From Exophiala sp. HKRS030 (Eukaryota; Ascomycota; Eurotiomycetes; Chaetothyriales; Herpotrichiellaceae), in NCBI GenBank assembly GCA_023897205.1, contig JAHWDD010000007.1:1302001-1366000 (forward strand): a stretch of DNA of 64,000 nucleotides, in the 5' to 3' direction. Shown here in pieces: positions 1 to 9,800 of the stretch. Position numbers and translations under genes: made by a program. Positions within the stretch are counted from its first letter, which is position 1; each line of letters opens with the position of its first letter. The notes beneath the pieces were generated by a model. That model did no database searches and was not told where the DNA came from. It worked only from the letters and a program-made list of their open reading frames with translations.

Positions 1-847
1 CGCTCGAGATTTGGAGGTTGGAATATGCGCCGCCCATGCTGATCAGGACCTTCTTGCCCAGGGACTGGCACGAGGAGATTTGGGCGGCGAAACCGTCACC
101 CACGCAGTCGAGCAAGCCCGCCGCGCCGGCATCCTGTTGTGCGGCGCTGGGTGCCCAGCAATTGGACGCCATGTTCATGCTCGGGTAGCCTCCTGGGCCG
201 AAGAGCCCGGTGATGAAGGCGAGGATGACCGCGTCGATTGAAGGATCCGAGCAGACCTGAGTCAGAGTGACGGTCCCGGTCAGGTCGGTTTGGGAGTAGT
301 ACACGACGTTGAGATTTGATGCTTGCGGGTCGAAGGCGTATGCGCCGGGCGTTTGCTGCTGAAGAGGTGACGACCCTGCCGACGTTGGTGGTGGACCGGG
401 AGGTGGCACTACTGGTGGTGTCGAATGGCTGCCAGCGTGGCCGTCGGTCACCACCGTTATCGGAAATACCGTGGGGTCGGGATATGATGCTGACCCCGAG
501 GCGATGACCGGAGGGCCGATGTTGTATTCATGCTGGATGATGCCCCAAAGCGCGTTCAGCGTGGACGTGAGCTGGCTGGCGACGTTGATGAGCTGGGTCT
601 CCAGGTCCGCAGGGGGGTCATCTCTCTGCGAGAGCTGCAGGGGTCTCCAGTATGATGCTCGGGCCGCCGTGTCTCTCCGTTCGAGTCCGGCGAAATGCTT
701 CTCGTGGTCTTGGTTTTCAATCGTATGGAGTAGATGGTGGAGGCTGTTTGGGATGCTGTTCCAGTCGGAGCCCGACACGAGGACTGGACTAGTGCAGAGA
801 ATCACAAGGGACAAAAAGGGAAGTAGGAAGAGTCTATGGCATGGCAT
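1..847 (-). CDS. GH18 chitinase, N-terminal part (cut by window edge)
   Basis: An open frame of 282 codons runs from an ATG at 847 to the window edge without a stop or splice site. The N-terminus looks like a signal peptide (basic start, then a hydrophobic run around residues 6-26). Residues of roughly 30-180 are an uncharacterised region ending in a proline-rich linker. The catalytic domain begins near residue 185 with NVVYYSQ. It continues through a segment of the fungal/plant class III chitinase type and reaches LISMGGAYSN, which is the conserved SxGG motif of glycoside hydrolase family 18. The DxxDxDxE catalytic motif would lie beyond the window, so activity cannot be judged. Expected role: secreted or wall-associated cleavage of chitin. 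The N-terminal extension before the GH18 domain is longer than in simple class III enzymes. Family call is firm; the 3' end is unseen. Confidence 0.85.
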   Translation of the reverse strand, partial: MPCHRLFLLPFLSLVILCTSPVLVSGSDWNSIPNSLHHLLHTIENQDHEKHFAGLERRDTAARASYWRPLQLSQRDDPPADLETQLINVASQLTSTLNALWGIIQHEYNIGPPVIASGSASYPDPTVFPITVVTDGHAGSHSTPPVVPPPGPPPTSAGSSPLQQQTPGAYAFDPQASNLNVVYYSQTDLTGTVTLTQVCSDPSIDAVILAFITGLFGPGGYPSMNMASNCWAPSAAQQDAGAAGLLDCVGDGFAAQISSCQSLGKKVLISMGGAYSNLQISS

Positions 848-2339
848 GTTGATGTGTCACGCACTGGCCGGAGGAAAGAAAGAAGACGACGCCAGTTCAT
901 GGGGTCTCGCTCGTTGGGACTTATACCTAGAGATGGACATGGCTGGGGTGGTGTGAAACATTTTTTCCCTTTCATTCCATCCCCATGGAAGAAGGGCGGT
1001 TGAGAGTGTGACATTACGGTGGTATTTGTGGCATTCTGGGCCAGACTTGCCCCGTGCTCCATCTCGCATTCCAACAGGAAATCCTCTATAGTTACCCTGT
1101 TCAAAAATTGACATCCACAGATATCGCTTACGAGAGAAGACATTGTTTCTGGTGTTGTTGATCAGGAGGAGAGAGGACGTTGTTTATCTGTTGATAAAGA
1201 TCAAGGTGTTTTTTGCCTGACGAGGGGAGTTTTGATGACATGGCTAGGCATTGTCTCCAGAAAGTGACGGGAGCCAGTCGTCAGACAGAAGAGAGGTTTT
1301 CTTTGGCTGTACTCATAGTGACCGTTCCGCCCACGAACTTCCCAAAAGCCCTGGCTAAGGTGTCTTCTCTTCGCTGCAAGGCTCATAGCCATACCCAGAG
1401 CGCGATGGCAGAGGAGAAGGGGTCCTCACGAGGGCTTCGGAGCAGCTCCTCCTCCAAAAGCGGCGGCACCTATCACCGAATCTGGCGGGATCTTTCCCTG
1501 CACCTTCGCGTTGAAAATGAAGCCTCTAGTAAAACCGTTCGCAGCAGAACCGATCCAGGTGACTTCAGCTTCATTGTCACAGTACTTGGTGAATACAACG
1601 ATCCGAAGCACAACGACCACCAGCTTTCATCCAGGCACGCCTCGCAGGTGATCATCGGGCCCCTGCAGTTTTCATCAATGTCGCATCAGGATACGACGAC
1701 GCGGCACAAAATGCTGAGTGTCTTCCCCGTTGCGAGTAAGTTTTTCCATTAGCGTGTTGGAGAGAATCAACTTCCCAAAGTCGGCAAAGTCATTCTAGGT
1801 TACGACTACTTGTGAACTTCTTCGATGCCGTCCTTGACCTGGCAAGCCAACTGCCGAGGCCTGTGGGATTGTCAGTGACCCTTGTAACACCCCTGGTAAC
1901 TCCCGTCGAGAGAAAGGAAACAGCCCCGAGCCGTCCCGCCCGATGGCGCTTTTGAGGAAGACTCGGCTAGTAGGCGAATATTATGCTCATGAGCAGAGTT
2001 GGCCGAGAGTCATAACAATTTTTGTTAGGCCAGGGTGCTTCCAGCTAGTCTGTCATGGTAGAGCAAGAAGAGGACTTTGGACGATGAATTCTCGGGACAA
2101 ACGTCTCCGATACAAGAGAACGGCCATCAATTCCTACGTGTAGCGTATCCTGTCTGGAGAGGCACCTTTTCACGCTTCGCGGTATCCATCGTTCAACGAA
2201 CCGGGCATTAAGACTGCGAGAGTACCTTGCCGATCATGGTACATAGATCCTATTCCGGCGAGTCGCAGCATGCTATTGTTCTAACTAGTTCTCAAAGATA
2301 AAGCTATCTTACGGACGGAGAAACCAACCAGGGTGAGCA

Positions 2340-2485
2340 GGTTTCTGACCATGTTCAATCAATGCCCGCTTTTGGCAGGGGCCTTTGATCAGGGGGTTTC
2401 AGGCACTCTGAATACGTTCTAGCTCTTGAATCGGCATGCGGATGGGTGAGCGGAAGAGTTTTTCCCCCGACATGGTCAGCAAACC
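2340..2485. repeat. inverted repeat, 15-16 bp arms
   Basis: GGTTTCTGACCATGT at 2340-2354 matches the reverse complement of 2470-2485 (GGTTTGCTGACCATGT) with a single-base indel. The loop is about 115 nt. No ORF lies inside. Confidence 0.6.
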
Positions 2486-2859
2486 CCTGTGTTGATCAAG
2501 ATAATGCAAGTTGCAGCTAAGTTCGTCACCGTCACTGCTGGCTTGCAAACTCCTGTGTATTCCTAGGGAAGCGACACGGGACTCAAAGCATCTTGTCACT
2601 TTCGCACCCACGTTGCGAGTCTCGAGATCGGACAATGTTTAGCTCGACGAGACCCTTTGTGCTCATACTATCACCAGCGCACAAATACAATGCCGAATAT
2701 TGATCTGCGTGCGCGTTAGACGTGTGCAATCCCAAAATTGAGCGGGAGCACCACGGGCAATCTTCTAACCTCAGTTGCGAACATTGACACGTTCACCAGA
2801 AAGATACCTCGGTCCGAATATGGCAGTTCTTTCAGTCTCCTACTGACCGCTCATTGATT

Positions 2860-2932
2860 GAGTTCGGTTCTGAGGCAGCTATGCGGTGCAGTGCATGAAC
2901 GTCTACGCCATAGTTTGCCTCAGAACCAACTC
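2860..2932. repeat. inverted repeat / potential hairpin, 17-18 bp arms
   Basis: GAGTTCGGTTCTGAGGCA at 2860-2877 pairs with the reverse complement of 2916-2932 (GAGTTGGTTCTGAGGCA), differing by one base deletion. The inner 11 bp (2867-2877 with 2916-2926) are perfect. The loop is 38 nt. Confidence 0.65.
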
Positions 2933-3281
2933 CGTTTCAGTCTGGCACCCACCATCCTTCGATGCATCGGAGATCCAATCATCAGAAGGACTCAAGCGAC
3001 GGCTTTAGCCCCCGTATGCTGTGTAACCAACCCCGGCAGTACCGAAGGGATTGAGTCGTAGATAGCAGCGATGTCTGCGTGACGAACCCTCCTTCATCCG
3101 GCCACTCCCTCGTCGTTCCATGGGAAGCGAGTCGACACAGAACCATGCTCATGTTGTGTAACCAAACTATCAACAATCCTGGCAGATCATACGACTTTGG
3201 ATGCAAGCCCACTACCGTGAACGGCTTTGTGCATTGCAACATGCCTCGACGGACCAGTTTCGGGTCTAGTGCCCCAGGTCT

Positions 3282-3396
3282 ACCCTGGCTGGCTTGCTTT
3301 GCAGATATGAACCTAAATCAGACCCCCCCGGCAGGGTGTAGCCAGGGGTTGCTTTTGGTGTAACACAAGCCCCCTCCACGCCCAGCAAGCCAGGGT
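3282..3396. repeat. short inverted repeat, 12-16 bp arms
   Basis: ACCCTGGCTGGCTTGC at 3282-3297 corresponds to the reverse complement of 3385-3396 (ACCCTGGCTTGC) apart from a 4-base duplication (CTGG) in the left arm. Confidence 0.45.
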
Positions 3397-4082
3397 CATT
3401 TCCTCCCAACCCTTGTCGAAAAATTTTCTCACGCTGCGTAACCAACCCACCACCGGCAGAACACGAGGCTCGGGTTCCGAGTGGATGAATGCACCGACGT
3501 GGGAGAACGACACGAATACGAGGTGTTTCGTGGGGTTTTGGCAAACAAGAGGGGGGGGGGCGATGGCAGGAACGACGAAGGGAGCATGTGAGATTGAAGT
3601 TTAACATCAATTGCGTCAGGCTCAAATCCAAGCGTTCGAAAGGTACGTCGCACACAACAACTCGGCACGAATGGAATATCAGTTTCCAAAGAATTGGCCG
3701 TCTCATAGCCAAAACCAACCCGCCCTGAGACGAGGCTGTATTTACCGCCCACGTCGAATGGCACTCTCCGGCCCTGCTACAGCCTATGTGTTGTTGCTTC
3801 AACTGGTCCATCTTGAAAAAAAAAACAGCCGCACGCCGCCACCGCCGCCTCCTGACCCCTGCCAGGGTTACGAGAAAAAACCCCCCGTCCTCTTTTCGGC
3901 CTCTAGCCTCGTTTTTCCCTGACTGACTACTCCGTACATTCCACTCCAACCAGGCCACCCCTGTCTGACCCTGCTTCAAGGGGGGAATAATTTGATTACA
4001 TTTCCAAACGTCATTGTGGGTGTTTTTCCTGCCAAACCTTGTTCCATGAAAGAGGACTCCCCAGGGCACGACCATCGAGTGT

Positions 4083-4110
4083 GTGCGTTTGTCCGAGTGC
4101 GTTTGTCCGA
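4083..4110. repeat. 14-bp perfect tandem duplication
   Basis: GTGCGTTTGTCCGA occurs twice head to tail (4083-4096, 4097-4110) in non-coding DNA. Confidence 0.85.
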
Positions 4111-5243
4111 ATGCGGTCATTGCATTGTCGATGCAGCCGTCTCGTGCGAGTGCTCAAGTTTTGCTTTGATCCTAGGCCGCACGTCTGTCAAAAACCTGCA
4201 GCCTGATGATGTTCTTTTGAACCGATACGTTGCGCGAGCCCCGTTGGTCACGTCACCCGTTCATGCACGGAACTTTGCGAAGGAATTGGGAATTTCCCCA
4301 GCTCGCACAGCACGACCAAACGAGAGTTGAATCATTCTTGGAATTTTTATCTGCAAGAGAGAACACACAATGACCGCCGCGCCCGTTCCTGTCTTTGGTC
4401 TGTCCGAGTAGTCTGAAGCAGTCTTAAGAGTCTTTCCCCACCCCACGATCAAAGCAGATGTCCTCACCAATCTGTCATGTGCAACGTGGCTGAAGTGAGC
4501 TGTATACACACTCACGCAAGCACGACACAAGTAAGCAAGAAATGAAAAAAAAGGGCTAAAGCAAGCAATATCAATTTCCCGTTGTCGTCGTAAAGTTCCC
4601 GTTTCAATCAATGATCGGTCGTCGATCGTTTTCGTTCCGTTCCGTCCTGTCCTGTCCCTTCCGTCCCGTTTCGAATTCATCATTCCAGCCATCCGTCCAT
4701 CAAATCATGTCCATCGTAAAGTGTGAAAAGAGCAAGCACAGCGAATGCCCGCAAGAAACCAATCGCTATGTACAGCACCCTTGAAAGAAAGCCCCAAGCT
4801 CCAGTTTGCTATGCGTGCAAGAGAAAATGTGTAAAGTAACAGAAGAGAAGAAACAAGGCACTCAACTCTTGCAAGTTGAGTCCATGTTCATGGTTGAAGA
4901 AAATATTACCCATGTGTCTGGAGTGGTGTCTGCTCATATCCCTCAAAGCGAGGATAGGGCCCTGTTGCAATAAGAGTCATCTTCGTAGTCAGATGACGAG
5001 GTGGTAAATTGAACTCGAATGAGCTTTTGAGTGTGCTCGAGCCGAAAGGCTACGGCAAGATCGAAGAGAAAACCTCCCACCATCCTTTTGTCACCCATTT
5101 CGTTCTGGCTTTTGCGCCGCCATTTTGTCGTAGTCAAGGAGAGTATCGCTTTTTGAATAAAAGAAAAAGAACTGCATCGAAGGTAGAAAAGAAAACCGTC
5201 CTGGGTTTGCCTCCGGAGGAGTCGTTTCGCGGAGAGACGTCAA

Positions 5244-6892
5244 TTAAGCGGAGAGTGCTTGGTGATGTTTCAGGTCGTAATCGGCATCGACTTTCATATC
5301 GTCATCAGAGAGTAGCGGCTTCTCGAGTAGTTTCTCCTCTGCTGGGGCGTAATGGGAGGCAGGTCGTGGTCGCTTTTGCTTGATCATTCTCGTGGAATCG
5401 CTGGCGTCCGCATTGGCTCGACTGCCCCATGTAGTCTAAAAGAGGGTTAGAAAGGGTTATGCAGAGACACGTAGACAGCCGATGGGTACTCACCTCGCCG
5501 AGAGTGATGAACGCATACAATTTGATCCCTCCATGGAACCAACCGAACAGGACAGAGATGGGCCACAAGAGGACATCGACGGGAAAGCGGATGAAGTGCG
5601 TGATTAGCTTGATGAATTTGGAGAAGACCATCCAGGCCAGCAGGAAGTAGTAGACCGGCAACGCTTGATTGCGGGTCCAGTCAGCGGTGCCCTTCCACAA
5701 AAAAAACCAGAGGAGAGCATCGCCTATGATTGCAGGCGGCATCAGGGTGGTGATTTGTACTGCATATGTGCTGTAAGGTTGTTTGCTGAATGAGGCAGGG
5801 ATTGTCAGCGCCAAGAAGCAGGGATAAAGGAGCGGCTCAACGCCGACGCAAAACTCACCTCCAGATGTACCCTTCAGCAAACATACTGGTCAGATTACTC
5901 CGCCAGTTGCTGCGTGCCCACCTCAGACACTGTTTCAAGAATTTCGGGTTGTTTTCGAGAGTGGTCAAGACCTCGCATTGGGGGTGATACTGCATGTAAA
6001 CCCCGTGCCCATGGGAGACCATCCAACGAGAGAGGAAATTGTCGTCGTCGGCATTGAGCTGATATTGTCCGAACCACCATTTTTCATTGGTAAAGCCATT
6101 GGTGAAGTTCTTATCCTGGAGGATGTCGGTACGGTAAGCACAGGTACGTCCCGAAATACACGGCAATCCTCCATCCACGTGAACGGTGGCAGCACAGTCA
6201 AAATTCCGACGTTCCAGGTACAGGGCACCCAAGAAGCCATAGATGCGTTCTGACAGGGTCGGGTTCTCAGCACGTCTCAGTCGTTGGCAGGTGACCACCG
6301 CGCCGTACTTTTTGTCCTTGATCTCGAAGGGTGCCAACATCCAATTGAGGAGCTGAGAAGGCCACGTGACATCGTCATCCGCAAAAACGATGATCTCGGT
6401 GGTGACTTCGGGGATCGCCCTGGCCATTTGACGTCTCTTGTTTGCCTGTTTCACCGACATACAACGAATCCTGCCATGAAGTTTCGCCGGCATCTCGAAC
6501 ACGGTCTTTTCTGCCTTGTGCAGATTCTCGTCAATGGTCACCAGGATGAGTTCTTTCGGTTCCGTCCTCAAGATCGAGCCAATGGTCCTCTCCAACTCTG
6601 CTCCCTCACCATCCAGAGTAGGTAAGATGACGGTGACATCTTTGGAGGAGAGGGTCGGGTTGTCTGGAATGGGGATCGGCTTGAAAGTCCAGAATAGCCA
6701 TAGATTGACTACGAGCCGGAGATAACGCCAGATGCTGATCTCGGTCAGTTCGATCCACAAGAAAGACGGCAACGGAGGAACAGAGAGGCTGCGTGCGTGC
6801 GTGCGTGTATGTGCATGAGGATGTCAGAGGTCCGGGGAGGTGTTCACTTACAAGTAGGCTACGAAGAGACGAAAAAATGAACTCGGCTCCAT
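5244..6892 (-). CDS. GT2 family polysaccharide synthase (Cps1-like), membrane
   Basis: Four exons: 6892-6852, 6788-5859, 5785-5494, 5435-5244, giving 484 aa. All introns are GT-AG (63, 73 and 58 nt) and the frame is continuous. The protein is a processive family 2 glycosyltransferase of the hyaluronan/cellulose-synthase fold: an N-terminal hydrophobic segment, the nucleotide-sugar fold entered at VTVILPTLDG, the DxD-type FADDDVTWP, the acceptor motif LNADDDNFLSRW and the processivity motif QCLRWARSNWRS, followed by several C-terminal membrane helices and TLGETTWGSR. Fungal relatives are called Cps1 or GT2, and homologues are known to be needed for hyphal growth on solid surfaces in plant pathogens. 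Start chosen at 6892 because exon 1 (MEPSSFFRLFVAY) joins cleanly to the helix before SFLWIELTEIS; starting at the downstream TTG would remove this. The sugar polymerised is not known from sequence. Confidence 0.93.
6789..6851 (-). repeat. intron 1 of the GT2 gene with a GCGT microsatellite
   Basis: The 63-nt first intron contains a run of GCGT tetranucleotides on the plus strand (about 6790-6812) immediately beside the 3' splice site. Repeat-length variation here could affect splicing; that effect is inference. Confidence 0.6.
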
Positions 6893-9800
6893 GGTAGCAG
6901 GTGAACCAGCGACTCTCAATCAATGAGGTCCTCTGGTGGATGTGCGGACAATAACGACTGTAAGAGTGGGCAAACCACTCAAGGTAACCCGAAAACCAAG
7001 GACAAACAAGGACGAGGAGGGAGGAGATTATGACATGGACATTGAGGAGGAATGGGAGAAGGATGAAATACTGGAAGAAAGAGTGACGACGAGGCGTGGA
7101 TACAAGTAGGTACTTGAATGCGTGAGTGAGAAAAATATGGGGGAGGTGGAGGCCAACTCGAGGTAGGGAAGGTGAGGTGGAAGTGAGGCCCGTGAGTGAG
7201 AAAAGAAAGAGTGCAGTGAACTGAGCAGCAGTAGTAGTCTCGTAGTTTCAATCTCAGTAGCCTCAATCGCCGCAATAGCTTGAGTAGTTAATTCCTCCGT
7301 AGGTGCTTAGGCTTGCATGAGGTTTGATTCGGCTTTACACCCCCAGAACACGAAGCGTAGCTTGTGATGCGAGCGTCAACAGATTTTCTTAGCCGCATGT
7401 CGCACTGAGCACTGTGCGTACTCGGACACGACAAGGGGGCTTGATTGGTGCGAGACCAACATGATACCAAAGGCAGTGGGAGGCGCATATCTAAGCTCTA
7501 TTTGAAACTGGGCTGTTTATTTTCTCACACGATTCTCACGTACACAGGCACACACTTTCTGCAAAGCACTGACACAAACAATTACCCCTCCATGCATGAA
7601 CGAACGAGGGGCGGCAATGACCAGGACCGACCGGGGTCTCGGTGGCTCCAAGCATGGGCACCCTGGACATGCAGCACCCGCTAGAGGCCCCCTAAGGACT
7701 TAGGCGGGGCGAACCACTCCAGGCATCTTGGTTGTATGGGGTATAGTTCTGACGCCTGGAAGTGGCCTGCATCATGCCCACTTTTTGATGTGTTCGGTGG
7801 GTTGCTGCATGGCATTTGGCAGGACCATGGCAGGTACATGCGCCTTTCTTGAGGAATTTTTTTATCTGGTCGAAGACGAACTGACTCCATTGACATGCCA
7901 CGACAAGACGAGGCCACGACAGTTGGTTGGGTCCTACCGAGGGATCTGTGTGTACGTGTGTGTGTGCCGTTTTCCGCCGAAACATCTGATGCTTAGCACC
8001 TCGACGGAGTAATACCTACAGTACCTCAGAGACACGGACAAACCACCACTCCTCCAAACGATCCTCGCTCCAGGCCTAGTGACCTAAGGGCAAGTAATTC
8101 TTAACCTTAATGACCGGGGTCAGGCCCTCTAGTTGACTGAAGAACACACCATTCTTGGATTGTGTGGCCATCGAACCAACTCAATCAGACCATCAGTCCG
8201 TCTCTGTCATGATACCTGCAGCCGCTGCATCGCCTCCCTTGATTTAACCGCAGCGCTACCAGGCACCAACAGGCACGCATAGACGAGCTACCTCACTGCG
8301 CAGATTACAGCATGTTGAGCGCGGCTGTATTCCTCCTGACGCACCGAATGCCCTGCTTCGTGCAACGAGTGGAGTGCTGAGAGATTGAGCAGACCTCGAT
8401 ACCGGACCATTCTTCCAACCCTCGGACGCGGCGATCCTACGATTGAAGATTTGCCCAACACAAGATCCAACCACAAGCAGGTCGGATGGAAGAGGGCGAG
8501 ATGCCTGGCACTGACTGGTGGGTTGCTCGGCGGTCCTTTTAGCGACTGGTGGCTGGTCATGCAGCCGCTGACAGGCCTTGCAGGACCACATCGTAACGCC
8601 TCTTTGACTCCATCTCAGGCCTGTCGCTTCACCCTGGCCGCACAACTCCTACATACACACATGCACACATGCCATGCTCTGAGGTCACGACGACAACACC
8701 CTCACTGTCGGCTTGCAAGAGCAGCAGTTCCCTCCATGTGAGAATGGGCCTTTTCACCATGCCGACCTAGGCACTTATTGGGAGGACGGACACGCACCGG
8801 ATGACGGATAGTAAATTGGAGCCTCATAAGAATCCTGCAGGGAGTACGAGGTACTCGTACGAGCACGACCATCCTCCCGATCGTAATCCGCAGCCTGCCT
8901 GAGTACTCTCAACAACATGACTTCGTGTACACGCACGAGTAGCTGCTGCTCGCTCGCCGTCGTCCCCGGTTTCCCTGACGCGTTCACGAGAATGAAGCTT
9001 CTCCACCATCATGTCCGCATTGGCCGCTAGCTTCGCGTCGACCATTCTGTGCAAATCCAACCCATCAAACTTGCCGCATGGCGGCGGTTGCTAACCTCGA
9101 AGTGTTGAAAGCTGCACGCCGAGCATCCTCCATGGGCGAACTGCAAACCACCTCTCCAATCCACTATTGTGCTCTACAGTGCATCAAGAGATCACGCCTC
9201 TTCTCAACACCTTTCTCGCCCGCTCGCCCCACACGTCTCGCCAGTTCTCGTCGATGGTGCTCGTGCCTCCACATGAGAGTTCTGCCCTCGGTCTCACACT
9301 TCCACCAATCTGCAAGACGGAAGCTCTGCGTTCGATCCCAGATCGAATTTTACGGCATGGCAGCATGTCCTATCTCGTAAAGAGGCGATCGCTGGAGGCC
9401 ACAAGACTGCACACCCTGCCACTGAGATAATTATTATTACGAGTGATAATGCCAGAACAATTCGAGGTCACCCGGCCTTGAACATCATTGCCAAAGCGTC
9501 GGCAGATCGGCTGAAGGGTCATCGAGCTTTGACTGAACCTTCATCTCGAACTCAATCAGGAAGACGTATGTGGTCGTCCCGTACCTCTGAACCTGGCGGC
9601 CCTTGCCCATGCCCTTGCCCCCAGCCCATGCCCCTCGCCTTTGCTCCAAGCGATCAGCTGCGCCTTGTCCAGCAGGGTCCAGCCCAGAATGGAGCTGTGC
9701 ATCGGCGCGAGGTCTGTGCTTTTGACGATCCACCAGCCCCAGATGGCGCAATGCCTGATGCGACTCAGCACGGAATCACCCGCGATGCCTGTCCGATCAG

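Larger units (their letters stand above)
848..5243. other. gene-free interval, 4.4 kb
   Basis: I find no convincing coding exon. The longest open frames (about 180 and 284 codons) begin at non-ATG codons or have composition unlike proteins, and show no family motif. The interval holds three short inverted repeats (2340-2485, 2860-2932, 3282-3396), a 14-bp tandem duplication at 4083-4110, a G10 run at 3551-3560, and one TACTCCGTA motif at 3928-3936. It separates the 5' end of the chitinase gene from the 3' end of the GT2 gene, so it includes the chitinase promoter and the GT2 3'UTR. Confidence 0.6.

Noticed and set aside
1213..1752. 179-codon open frame, plus strand
   Set aside because: Starts at a non-ATG codon, has no domain or homologue-like pattern, and is overlapped by open frames on the other strand; chance frame.
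3266..4120. 284-codon open frame, minus strand
   Set aside because: Composition rich in Arg/Cys/Trp, no motif, and crosses simple-sequence tracts (G10, A10, CCG runs).
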